NCBI GenBank assembly: GCA_045133615.1 | Contig: JBGUUQ010000051.1 | Location: 1 to 64,000 of the forward strand | Reading direction: 5' to 3' | DNA: 64,000 bases | Source: M3 sp045133615 | GTDB taxonomy: Bacteria; Bacteroidota; Bacteroidia; Bacteroidales; Muribaculaceae | Shown here: in pieces, positions 1 to 7,400 of the stretch | Numbering within the stretch: position 1 is the stretch's first letter | How the letters are laid out: every line of letters starts with the position of its first letter | Program-made: the position numbers and the translations under genes | Notes under the pieces: model-generated | Databases searched by the model: none | The model's input: only the letters and a program-made list of their open reading frames with translations | What the model was told of the DNA's origin: nothing

Positions 1-489
1 ATTGTTATCGCCGATAGCAGGGCACCACGAGATGGTAAATTTATTGAAAGGATAGGTTCTTATAATCCGAACACTAATCCTGCTACAGTAACTTTAAACT
101 TCGAGCGGGCTTTGTATTGGGTTAACAATGGTGCTCAACCTACCGACACCGTACGCAACATTCTCTCTCAAGAAGGCGTTCTTTTGATGAAACACCTCCA
201 AGGTGGTGTTAAGAAAGGTGCTTTCTCTGAAGAAGAAGCACAAAAGCGTTTCGATGCTTGGAAGAGCAAGAAGCAAGCTGCTGTTGATGCTCAAAAGAGC
301 GCAATGGCTGACAAAAAAGAACAAGCTGCTAAGACTCGCTTAGAAGAAGAGCAAGCCAAAAACAAGGCTAAAGCTGAACTCGTAGCTAAAAAGAAAGCAG
401 AACTTGCTGCTGCTAAGGCTGAAGCCGAAGCTGCTGCCGCTGCTGAAGAGGCTACTGAAGAAGTCGCTCCCGCTGAAAGCGCAGAATAA
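1..489 (+). CDS. rpsP: 30S ribosomal protein S16 (5'-truncated by window edge)
   Basis: Frame 1 is open from base 1. The first residues read IVIADSRAPRDGKFIERIGS, followed by YNPNT, the conserved N-terminal part of S16, so only a few codons and the start lie outside the window. S16 is an assembly protein of the small ribosomal subunit. After the S16 core (roughly the first 75 residues here) comes a long tail of Ala, Glu and Lys with coiled-coil character, ending PAESAE. Such charged extensions are usual for Bacteroidota S16. A long perfect inverted repeat with a T-run follows the stop. Only the missing start is uncertain. Confidence 0.95.
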   Translation: MVIADSRAPRDGKFIERIGSYNPNTNPATVTLNFERALYWVNNGAQPTDTVRNILSQEGVLLMKHLQGGVKKGAFSEEEAQKRFDAWKSKKQAAVDAQKSAMADKKEQAAKTRLEEEQAKNKAKAELVAKKKAELAAAKAEAEAAAAAEEATEEVAPAESAE

Positions 490-525
490 GCAACACTCAT
501 CAACATCAACAAAGATGTTTATTTT

Positions 526-556
526 ACAAAAGCAGAGAAATTTCTCTGCTTTTGTT
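526..556 (+). terminator. Rho-independent terminator after rpsP
   Basis: Perfect inverted repeat: the arm at 526-540 (acaaaagcagagaaa) is the reverse complement of 541-555. The inner AAA/TTT can open as the loop. The descending arm ends in TTTTG and more T-rich sequence. It lies 37 nt after the rpsP stop. The stem is nearly symmetric, but no gene converges here, so it most likely ends the rpsP transcript. Confidence 0.8.
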
Positions 557-584
557 GTATTTAATCTGTTTATCTTAAATAATT

Positions 585-719
585 ATGGCCGACAACTTTT
601 TAGAAAATCGGTATAACGAATACCTAAAGCAAAAAGCAGCCAAGGAGCAAGCCAAAAAGGCCGCATGGAAAAAGCGCCTGAAAGCATATCAGGACTCACT
701 GAAAAAATCAGGCAAGTAA
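585..719 (+). CDS. Small basic hypothetical protein (44 aa)
   Basis: An ATG at 585 opens a 44-codon frame (MADNFLENRYNEYLKQKAAK...) ending in TAA at 717-719. The protein is rich in Lys and Ala and should be largely one basic helix. It starts 29 nt after the rpsP terminator and ends 5 nt before the convergent stop of aguB, so it fills the gap neatly. I recall similar short MADNFLE... proteins in Bacteroidales, but know of no function. Support is the good start, the clean fit between neighbours and the biased composition. It has no recognisable domain. Confidence 0.6.
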   Translation: MADNFLENRYNEYLKQKAAKEQAKKAAWKKRLKAYQDSLKKSGK

Positions 720-724
720 AATAC

Positions 725-1612
725 TTAATCTAAAAATCGAGAAGTTAAACCGCCATAAGCATCGATTCTACGATCTCGTAGGAATGGCCACCACCGGCGC
801 ACATGCTCCGACCGGCTCATATCGATTTCTATTATCTCCTGAATTTCGCTATCAGTCGGTGCTTGATACAAAAATTCGCCCTGTGGACCGGCTACAAAAC
901 TGCTGCCCCAAAACGATATACCACCTGTCACTCCCGACGGATCTGCTTCATAACCAACTCGGTTCACTGCAACTACCGGTAGTCCGTTTGCTATTGCATG
1001 ACCGCGCTGTACTGTAATCCAAGCTTCCCTCTGACGGGCTTTTTCATCATCCGTATCACTGCTTTCCCATCCGATAGCGGTAGGATATATCAGCAACTCA
1101 GCCCCTCGGAGCGCCATCATTCTGGCAGCTTCGGGATACCATTGATCCCAACACACAAGCACCCCAAGCCGTCCTACAGAAGTATCAATCGGCTCAAAGC
1201 CCATATCTCCGGGCGTAAAATAAAACTTTTCATAATAGGCAGGGTCATCCGGTATATGCATCTTACGATACTTCCCGGCAATCGAACCATCTTTTTCAAA
1301 CACCACCGCCGTATTATGATACAATCCGGGAGCTCTGCGTTCAAACAACGACGTTACAATCACCACACCGAGCTCTTTCGCCAATTCTGAATATATATCG
1401 GTCCGATTCGATGGAATTCCGATAGCCAGACCGCACAAATCAGTCTCCTCAGTCTGACAAAAATACAACGAATCATGCAACTCTTGATTTACAATCAATT
1501 CTGCACCATCGGCAGCCAACTGCTTCATTTTGGCAACCAATCGTGCGATATTATCCTCTATCGAGGATATATTATGTTGTTGGATTATTCCTACTTTCAA
1601 CGTTCTGTTCAT
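725..1612 (-). CDS. aguB: N-carbamoylputrescine amidohydrolase
   Basis: A 295-aa member of the carbon-nitrogen hydrolase (nitrilase) family. It converts N-carbamoylputrescine to putrescine, CO2 and ammonia, the second step of the agmatine route. The catalytic triad is visible: Glu in VNQELHDSLYF, Lys in KYRKMHIPDDP and Cys in VLVCWDQWYPEAARM. Length matches the family (about 290-300 aa). It starts inside the end of aguA (ATGA overlap, 1609-1612), so the two are translationally coupled. Cytoplasmic. The alternative, another nitrilase-family amidase, is unlikely next to aguA. Confidence 0.95.
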   Translation of the reverse strand: MNRTLKVGIIQQHNISSIEDNIARLVAKMKQLAADGAELIVNQELHDSLYFCQTEETDLCGLAIGIPSNRTDIYSELAKELGVVIVTSLFERRAPGLYHNTAVVFEKDGSIAGKYRKMHIPDDPAYYEKFYFTPGDMGFEPIDTSVGRLGVLVCWDQWYPEAARMMALRGAELLIYPTAIGWESSDTDDEKARQREAWITVQRGHAIANGLPVVAVNRVGYEADPSGVTGGISFWGSSFVAGPQGEFLYQAPTDSEIQEIIEIDMSRSEHVRRWWPFLRDRRIDAYGGLTSRFLD

Positions 1613-2670
1613 AATGCTAATGCTTCATTCGGCAATTGCATTGTCACACAATGCAACGAACCATGCTGCTTAATAAGAGCACGACAATCAATCATTTTAA
1701 TCTCTCGGTCGGGAAATGCGATTTTTAATATTTGAGATGCCAATACGTCATTTCTATCTTGACAATACGACGGCATCAACACCGATTTCGGAGTCACTAA
1801 ATAGTTGGCATACGTTGCCGGCAAGCGTTGTCCATCCTCATCGTAAATCGGGTCGGGGAGAGGCAGTTCTATCAAATTCATCGGTTGTCCGTCAGCATTT
1901 GTAAATCCGACCAACTGCTCCCTCATATTCTTAAGACCTTCATAATGCGAATCGTCCTCATTATTAGTGCCTACATACAATATCGTATTATTGGGAGCCA
2001 ATCGAGCCAATGTATCCGTATGACTGTCAGTATCATCGCCTTCCAATGCTCCATGGTCAAGCCACAGCATCTTTCTCAGTCCGAATGCATCCGACAGATA
2101 TGCCTCAATATCCTCCTTCGTTTTATCTCCGTTACGATTTGGCGACATCAGGCACTCCGTAGTCGTAAGCAACAATCCTTGTCCGTCGCTCTCTATTGAG
2201 CCGCCTTCAAGAACAAAACCAAGGCGATTGCAATACTTCCCTTTCAATACCCCGGCATCAACCATTCCACGAGTAATAAGATTATCATTGCACGAACGGA
2301 ACTTCAGTCCCCATCCGTTAAATTTAAAATCATTTATTACCGCTTCTCCATTTTCATAAGTGACGATAGCGCCAAAATCTCTCGCCCACGTATCATCTGT
2401 CGGGATTGATAGATACGTTATTCTGTCTTGTCGGAGATGAGACAAATGTTTTTTAGGCAATTCCACATCCGGAGCCACCACAATCAGCAACTCATCTTCC
2501 ACTATAGCTTCCGCTATTTTCACAAAACAACCGGTCACCTCTTCGAGCATATAAGCCCAATCCGTACCGGCATGAGGCCACGACAAAAGCACAGCCCCAT
2601 GAGCTTCCCATTCGGCAGGCAATCTGCGTTCTATGGATTGTTCTATTCTTTCTTTATTCATCAAAGTCAT
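1609..2670 (-). CDS. aguA: Agmatine deiminase (agmatine iminohydrolase)
   Basis: A 353-aa protein of the peptidyl-arginine-deiminase-like (PAD_porph) family. It hydrolyses agmatine to N-carbamoylputrescine. Family marks: an N-terminal MPAEWEPH-like segment (here LPAEWEAHGAVLLSWPH), TWARDFG, GGSIESDGQGLLLTT, and the C-terminal catalytic Cys in GSLHCVTMQLP. It overlaps aguB by 4 nt and the upstream 77-aa gene by 17 nt. A second in-frame ATG three codons later (2661) would shorten that overlap to 8 nt and is equally plausible. Together with aguB it makes putrescine from agmatine; no arginine decarboxylase gene is in the window. Confidence 0.95.
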   Translation of the reverse strand: MTLMNKERIEQSIERRLPAEWEAHGAVLLSWPHAGTDWAYMLEEVTGCFVKIAEAIVEDELLIVVAPDVELPKKHLSHLRQDRITYLSIPTDDTWARDFGAIVTYENGEAVINDFKFNGWGLKFRSCNDNLITRGMVDAGVLKGKYCNRLGFVLEGGSIESDGQGLLLTTTECLMSPNRNGDKTKEDIEAYLSDAFGLRKMLWLDHGALEGDDTDSHTDTLARLAPNNTILYVGTNNEDDSHYEGLKNMREQLVGFTNADGQPMNLIELPLPDPIYDEDGQRLPATYANYLVTPKSVLMPSYCQDRNDVLASQILKIAFPDREIKMIDCRALIKQHGSLHCVTMQLPNEALAL

Positions 2671-2887
2671 TTAGTGAGTCCCATATCGAATCCTGCGACT
2701 CCATATACTCATCGCAATAGTCGCGAAATCCGTTTTTTTCGCTACTACCGACGGCATCACACCATTCACGGTATTGGTCACGTAAATCCGAGTCCTCATT
2801 TATCAATTTTTTAAATTCAGCTTCAGCGATGTCTACGCTATGATGCTGAGTTAGCATATCATGAAAAATTTGCGTGATATCGTTCAT
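2654..2887 (-). CDS. Small acidic hypothetical protein heading the aguAB operon
   Basis: A 77-aa acidic protein (MNDITQIFHDMLTQHHSVDI..., ending DSLNDFDE). I recognise no domain. It is predicted helical, with many Asp/Glu and two Trp, and has no signal peptide or membrane segment. It is the first gene behind the promoter at 2962-2992, and its stop overlaps the start of aguA, so it is co-transcribed and probably translationally coupled with the putrescine genes. A regulatory or enzyme-associated role can only be guessed from position. Confidence 0.75.
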   Translation of the reverse strand: MNDITQIFHDMLTQHHSVDIAEAEFKKLINEDSDLRDQYREWCDAVGSSEKNGFRDYCDEYMESQDSIWDSLNDFDE

Positions 2888-2961
2888 AATCTTTAGGATT
2901 AATAGAATACTAATTAGATGCTCCTATTGCAGGAAAAACATAAACGTGTAATATGATACTT

Positions 2962-2992
2962 CAAATATAACACTCTCATCAATATCTTGCAA
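2962..2992 (-). promoter_or_regulatory. Bacteroidota-type promoter of the aguAB operon
   Basis: On the minus strand a -33 TTGC (2992-2989) is followed after exactly 19 nt by a -7 TAtaTTTG (2969-2962). This fits the Bacteroides sigma-ABfA consensus (TTTG / TAnnTTTG). It lies about 75 nt upstream of the 77-aa gene that heads the operon. Confidence 0.7.
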
Positions 2993-3060
2993 ATATTTTA
3001 GATATTATTCATAGAAATAATGGTGTACAATACTTCAAATCCGATAACCGATACCACAAT

Positions 3061-5142
3061 CTAAAGTCGATTCATCTCCGATTCCGATGCCGCATCGCCT
3101 TTATATCTACTTTTTCGAGGATTGAATTGATATATAATATTACATGAAATGCCACGATTATCATATCTCTGACATTTTTTCACCGATACTCCATAAGTAT
3201 TCATACTCCAATCATTGTTGGCCGTATTAAAAATATCAGTAACCGATATTTTTATTGTCAAAGACTTATTAAATAACACTTTGCCGAAAGAAGCATCCAT
3301 TGTAAACCATGTTGTTCCAAATCTGTTAGTATGCATATCTCCGTTTGTACTACCGCGAATGTCAGCCGTTATCGACCAACCTTTCGGCAAAGCAAATGTG
3401 TTATCAAAATAATATGAGAAAATCGGCTTATTATAATCGGTACCATCAATACTCAACCATTGCTTGTAGATTCCGGCTGTTATATTAGGTGTCCAACATC
3501 GTATAGCCTTACGCCACACCAAATACGCACTAACCGATGTTACATCGATATTGATTGGATGTAGTTGGAGTTGCAGATTCTCAGCCGGATAAAGTCGCTT
3601 TACAAAAGCATACGTATCAAGACTGCGAGTCAAATCCGTTTGAAATATAAAGTCATGCCACATCCCGAATATACCTATATCGTGCATTTTCTCGTCACGA
3701 AGACTCGGATTGCCTCCCTCTATCTCATGTCGACCGACATAATTCAGCACCCCGGTAAGTTGAGAATACGGAGGTTTTACAGTTGACATTTTATAATTAA
3801 GACTGATCTGCGAACCATTGTCAAAAGAGTATCCGAGTGATATATCCGGAGTAAGTATATTATCTTTGCGACTCGCATCATCATCTCTATTTCCATCCAC
3901 AATAAAAGAGTAATCGATGTATTCATATCGCATCCCTGTCGACAAACTGAAATTTCCAAACCGACGCGCCCACGAAGCAAATACCGCCGCCGAAGTCTGT
4001 CGGGCATCTGTCAGAGATGACGGAATATATTCGCCGACCGAAGTATTAAGCATTCGATAATCAAGTGCCGTGTGGGTATAACTATTCTGCACTCCGACAG
4101 TAAAATCGCCTTTTGCCATGGAGAAACTCAAGTATAATTTCCCGGACCAAAGTGTCGAGTGACGATTATCTGTTGAATTTACATCTTCACACTCCTTCGA
4201 TGGATATGTAGTGACAACCGAATTATCCACAACCGAATGTTTGTAATCTCCATCAAAATGGAGTAAGAATTTGTCTGCAAATTTATTTTCATAATAAACC
4301 GATACAAGATGACTGTACGCATCTATTTCCTTGCCAATATTTCGTTGAAGTGGCAATTCTTCATCCATCCATTCAGCTCCGGTATTACCAAAATTGCCAT
4401 GTTCAGGATTATAACGATAATAACCTCCAAGCGATTGATTCCCTTTGGCATAATTGAATCCGCCCCTGATTGCACCTACATTTGAACAATAACTGTTATT
4501 CTGGCGACTCCCTACTATGGTTTCCTTTCCATTATATAATAGTGAATTGGTCGTCATGCCGGTAATCAGCATATTATTATGATTATATGAACCATCCAAA
4601 AAGAAATCCACACCTCCTATACTATAATTCAGTTTAATAAAATCCTTCACCGACCATTTGCGACGACATTGCAATTGAAATTGATTATTCACCGACAGCC
4701 CTTTTATAAAACTTCGTTTAGTCGTGATTTTAATTACGGCATCAGTGGTACTATTATAGGCAACTCCGGGCACCATCATAAGTTCCACCTTCTTGATGTC
4801 CGACGAAAGTATTTGATATAGGTCATACTCATCGCTTATCTGACGTCCGTCAATATAGATTTCTATTTTATTCCGCCCAACAACATTCACAGTATTATCC
4901 GACACACTTATCATCGGTAATTGGGCAAGAAGATCGAAAGCATTACCGAGGTGGACGAGATTACTACCCGGTATCGTAGAAACAAGAGTAGTTCCCTCAA
5001 GTTTCGAGACAGGTTGATTTGCTGTCACCACCACCTCTTGGAGCTTAATCGCAATACTGTCTGTTAGCTCTTCATTTTGAGCATTGACGCTGATTGAAAG
5101 AATGAATGTCGTAATAATTTGAAAAAGTCTTTTTGTGTTCAT
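3061..5142 (-). CDS. TonB-dependent-receptor-like outer membrane beta-barrel protein
   Basis: A 693-aa protein with a signal peptide (FQIITTFILSISVNAQ), then a plug-like region (about residues 30-140: LQEVVVTANQPVSKLEG, GRNKIEIYIDGRQI, IKKVELMMVPG). The rest is a C-terminal barrel of the type called outer membrane beta-barrel family protein (PF14905-like). Many aromatic-rich alternating strands are visible. There is no N-terminal carboxypeptidase-regulatory-like domain and no SusD gene next door, so it is not a classical polysaccharide-utilisation pair. The C-terminus (KGDAASESEMNRL) does not end in Phe/Tyr. The substrate is unknown. A membrane regulator gene lies just upstream, and a perfect palindrome covers the promoter and start codon. 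Confidence 0.85.
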   Translation of the reverse strand: MNTKRLFQIITTFILSISVNAQNEELTDSIAIKLQEVVVTANQPVSKLEGTTLVSTIPGSNLVHLGNAFDLLAQLPMISVSDNTVNVVGRNKIEIYIDGRQISDEYDLYQILSSDIKKVELMMVPGVAYNSTTDAVIKITTKRSFIKGLSVNNQFQLQCRRKWSVKDFIKLNYSIGGVDFFLDGSYNHNNMLITGMTTNSLLYNGKETIVGSRQNNSYCSNVGAIRGGFNYAKGNQSLGGYYRYNPEHGNFGNTGAEWMDEELPLQRNIGKEIDAYSHLVSVYYENKFADKFLLHFDGDYKHSVVDNSVVTTYPSKECEDVNSTDNRHSTLWSGKLYLSFSMAKGDFTVGVQNSYTHTALDYRMLNTSVGEYIPSSLTDARQTSAAVFASWARRFGNFSLSTGMRYEYIDYSFIVDGNRDDDASRKDNILTPDISLGYSFDNGSQISLNYKMSTVKPPYSQLTGVLNYVGRHEIEGGNPSLRDEKMHDIGIFGMWHDFIFQTDLTRSLDTYAFVKRLYPAENLQLQLHPINIDVTSVSAYLVWRKAIRCWTPNITAGIYKQWLSIDGTDYNKPIFSYYFDNTFALPKGWSITADIRGSTNGDMHTNRFGTTWFTMDASFGKVLFNKSLTIKISVTDIFNTANNDWSMNTYGVSVKKCQRYDNRGISCNIIYQFNPRKSRYKGDAASESEMNRL

Positions 5143-5174
5143 GTCTGTAATTTTCTTACAAAATTACAGACATG
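5140..5174. promoter_or_regulatory. Perfect 15+15 bp palindrome over the receptor gene's -7 box and start codon
   Basis: Arms CATGTCTGTAATTTT (5140-5154) and its exact reverse complement (5160-5174) flank a 5-nt spacer, cttac. The start codon of the receptor gene (minus strand ATG, 5142-5140) is the end of one arm, and the -7 box TAatTTTG (5166-5159) lies inside the other arm and spacer. The symmetry fits either a dimeric operator overlapping the transcription start or an mRNA hairpin hiding the start codon. See the promoter entry for the -33. Confidence 0.75.
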
Positions 5175-5190
5175 CAACACTTTATACCAA
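5159..5190 (-). promoter_or_regulatory. Promoter of the outer-membrane receptor gene
   Basis: Minus strand TTGG (5190-5187), 20 nt, TAatTTTG (5166-5159). The expected transcription start falls near 5152, so the leader would be only about 10 nt and would begin inside the palindrome. The -33 spacing is one base longer than at the other promoters in this window. Confidence 0.6.
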
Positions 5191-5282
5191 AACAACAATC
5201 TGACCGCGCCATTTATAACTATAACAAAATCAACAACTTACAAACACATCAACCCCAAAACTCTGACCGATGGTCATATAAA

Positions 5283-6266
5283 TCAAAAAATACTCTCAAA
5301 ATCTGCGTTTTCTGAAATTGCGACCGCTGAAAACCGCTTTTTTAATCGCGACTTCCTTTTGTATATAACATCTATAGATTCTCCCAAAAGAAGACTTATT
5401 GTACGTATTGACAAACCACTCGCAAGAAATACCGTTAATTGATAATCTTCCGTCTTAATACCGGGAATAGCCTCTTTTACTCGTTGCAACAGATTATTGC
5501 GACAACTGTTGACTGCTCGCTCCATTTCTGGAAACGAATCGGTGCGTACCGCTTCTATCTCGCTCTTCACTTTATTCAATATCGCCTTCCGTTCGTTTTT
5601 CAATCCCTGCGATTCATAATATACCTGACAAAGAGAATCTATGAGCGTAAAGCGATTTTCAAGTTGAGAATAAAGAGTCGTTTCCAAGCGGTTTATATCA
5701 TTGCAACGGGCTTCTATCTGACTTTTCAAACCCGACACATCCGCCATCAATATATCATTTTGAGCAGACTGTAACTTAAGACGTTGACGCATCCACTCTA
5801 TTATTCCTACGGCAATAAGCAAAATAATAATACCGATAAAAACATATTGCTCACGTTTTACCCGCTCCTTATATAGCATAAATTCCGTCTCTTTTCGCAA
5901 ATAAATAGACGTGGCAAGTTCATTTTGCGTATCCGAAGCATGACTCAACTCTCTAAGCCTTATTGCTTTTTGATACTCATCACTCATATCATGACGACCA
6001 TAATAGTCAATCGCAATATTGACTATTGTATCTGTCGGAGCGGTGAGACGATTGGCAACTATCGCTTCACTATATAGCAATGCCCATCTCGCCATCGTGG
6101 CAGAGTCCCGCAATTCAGAAATATCCACACCGCTAAGTCGCGACAATGCCATTTCGGGATCACTCGCCATAAGACGTTGGGCATCATCTAATTCTTTCGG
6201 TTGATAACCCGAATAACTACACCCGGTAAGAACCGTCACTATGAATATGTAAAGCAAGCTGCGCAT
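5283..6266 (-). CDS. Membrane-anchored regulator-like lipoprotein (TPR-like / TM / coiled coil / HTH)
   Basis: I place the start at the ATG at 6266, because the protein then begins MRSLLYIFIVTVLTGCSYSG, a clear lipoprotein signal with lipobox LTGC; an upstream in-frame ATG at 6317 would bury it. The 327-aa protein has an N-terminal helical TPR-like region, one membrane helix (VFIGIIILLIAVGIIEWM, about residues 148-165), a long coiled coil, and a C-terminal helix-turn-helix-like end (LTVFLASGLSIRTISLLLGESIDVIYKRKSRLKKRF). This order resembles Bacteroidota membrane-bound transcription regulators (the DUF6377-type group), shortened at the N-terminus. It lies 140 nt upstream of the receptor gene on the same strand and could control it through the palindrome. 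That link is inference. Confidence 0.7.
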   Translation of the reverse strand: MRSLLYIFIVTVLTGCSYSGYQPKELDDAQRLMASDPEMALSRLSGVDISELRDSATMARWALLYSEAIVANRLTAPTDTIVNIAIDYYGRHDMSDEYQKAIRLRELSHASDTQNELATSIYLRKETEFMLYKERVKREQYVFIGIIILLIAVGIIEWMRQRLKLQSAQNDILMADVSGLKSQIEARCNDINRLETTLYSQLENRFTLIDSLCQVYYESQGLKNERKAILNKVKSEIEAVRTDSFPEMERAVNSCRNNLLQRVKEAIPGIKTEDYQLTVFLASGLSIRTISLLLGESIDVIYKRKSRLKKRFSAVAISENADFESIF

Positions 6267-6371
6267 ATGCTGCAAAGTTAATAAATTTTGGTAAATACAA
6301 CTATCGCGCGATTTCACAATTCAAACATTCCATTATTTATTTTTGTTATTCGGTTATAAATATATAATGGT

Positions 6372-6992
6372 ATGAAAAAGTCGCTTTTATTCATTCTTAC
6401 AACTGCATTATTGACCGCTTGTAGTCCCTACACTCTCGTCAACAGCGAAACATACAATAATGCCGACCTGAGTTCTTACTCCACATTCCGCATTGTCTCA
6501 CCGGCCGACGGCTCTTTGCCTCCGGGCATGCAGATGGTGACATACTACAATATCGCAGCCGCCATTAGAGAACAAATGATTGAGAGAGGATTCACTGAAT
6601 CTTCTGATTCACCGCTGCTGATCAACATCGGACTTACGATACATCGTGAGATTGCAACAGAACCGGCAATACCTCCCGGATATTGGGCGCCATCTCCCGG
6701 TCCCGGAGTTCCTCCACCTCCGGGTTTTCATCGATACTTCATGTATCCGAGAAATTCCTACTGGAACTCTTATTATGCCAATGCCCAAGTCATTACCGGA
6801 ATATACAAAGAAGGAGTACTGACTATGGATATAGTTAATATCGACAGAAAATTACCACTATACTCATCATCGGTAGCGACCATAATCGATAATGGTCAAA
6901 GCCAATTCCGCGATCTCAGTGGCATTGCGCAAGCCGTACAGACATTGTTCAGTAAATTTCCAGTGCCTCTGCTGCCTCAGTATAAAAAGTAG
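6372..6992 (+). CDS. DUF4136 domain-containing lipoprotein
   Basis: A 206-aa protein starting MKKSLLFILTTALLTACSPY, with lipobox LTAC. The body fits DUF4136: NADLSSYSTFRIV near the N-terminus, a PYTLV/YY region, LLINIGLTIHRE in the middle and VITGIYKEGVLTMDIVN later. A Pro/Gly-rich stretch (PGYWAPSPGPGVPPPPG) sits in the centre. DUF4136 proteins are periplasm-facing lipoproteins of unknown function common in Bacteroidota. It is divergent from the regulator gene; a TAttTTTG -7 box lies at 6338-6345 in the shared 105-nt gap, without a clear -33. Confidence 0.85.
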   Translation: MKKSLLFILTTALLTACSPYTLVNSETYNNADLSSYSTFRIVSPADGSLPPGMQMVTYYNIAAAIREQMIERGFTESSDSPLLINIGLTIHREIATEPAIPPGYWAPSPGPGVPPPPGFHRYFMYPRNSYWNSYYANAQVITGIYKEGVLTMDIVNIDRKLPLYSSSVATIIDNGQSQFRDLSGIAQAVQTLFSKFPVPLLPQYKK

Positions 6993-7047
6993 CATATTTT
7001 ACATAATTTAACCGTATTGACTGCTGATTTTTGCCCATGGGTACTGC

Positions 7048-7055
7048 TATATTTG
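7048..7055 (+). promoter_or_regulatory. -7 box in front of the 78-aa gene
   Basis: TAtaTTTG at 7048-7055 lies 34 nt before the ATG at 7090. No TTG is found at the right distance upstream, so only the -7 half is supported. Confidence 0.4.
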
Positions 7056-7089
7056 TAACATCAAAACAAACTTTAAACTCTACCTCATC

Positions 7090-7326
7090 ATGGACAAATC
7101 TATTCTTATCAGCTCTCATGTCATCAACACCATCAACGCTCTTCCCGTTGAAGAACGCAATGCCATTGCACAAGCTCTTGCTTCTGAAATGATACTCGGT
7201 TCGGATTCTTGTAATTCATTATCTCCTATGCAAGAGATGCTATACTCAGTCATACGATTTTATGTAAAACGTGATTCTATTCGTTATAAACAAACTCAAG
7301 AAGGAGCTATCTTATGCGATCTATGA
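7090..7326 (+). CDS. Hypothetical protein (78 aa)
   Basis: A 78-aa frame (MDKSILISSHVINTINALPVEERNAIAQALASEM...) with its own -7 box upstream and a strong terminator just after. The N-terminal half reads like a short helical domain (LPVEERNAIAQALASEMILG); the C-terminal half is basic and aromatic (MLYSVIRFYVKRDSIRYKQTQ). There is no signal peptide. I do not recognise the family. Promoter, terminator and composition together support a real gene, probably monocistronic. Confidence 0.65.
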   Translation: MDKSILISSHVINTINALPVEERNAIAQALASEMILGSDSCNSLSPMQEMLYSVIRFYVKRDSIRYKQTQEGAILCDL

Positions 7327-7348
7327 ACTACACACCCTGAAAAATGAA

Positions 7349-7386
7349 TAAGGCTCGAAATTATCCGATTTCGAGCCTTATTTTTG
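7349..7386. terminator. Bidirectional terminator between the 78-aa gene and htpG
   Basis: A perfect stem pairs taaggctcgaaat with atttcgagcctta around a short loop, within 7349-7380, followed by TTTTTG on the plus strand. The reverse direction gives a T-run too (the plus strand carries AAAATGAATAA before the stem). It separates two convergent genes and likely serves both. Confidence 0.85.
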
Positions 7387-7400
7387 TTTTGCTTAATGTT

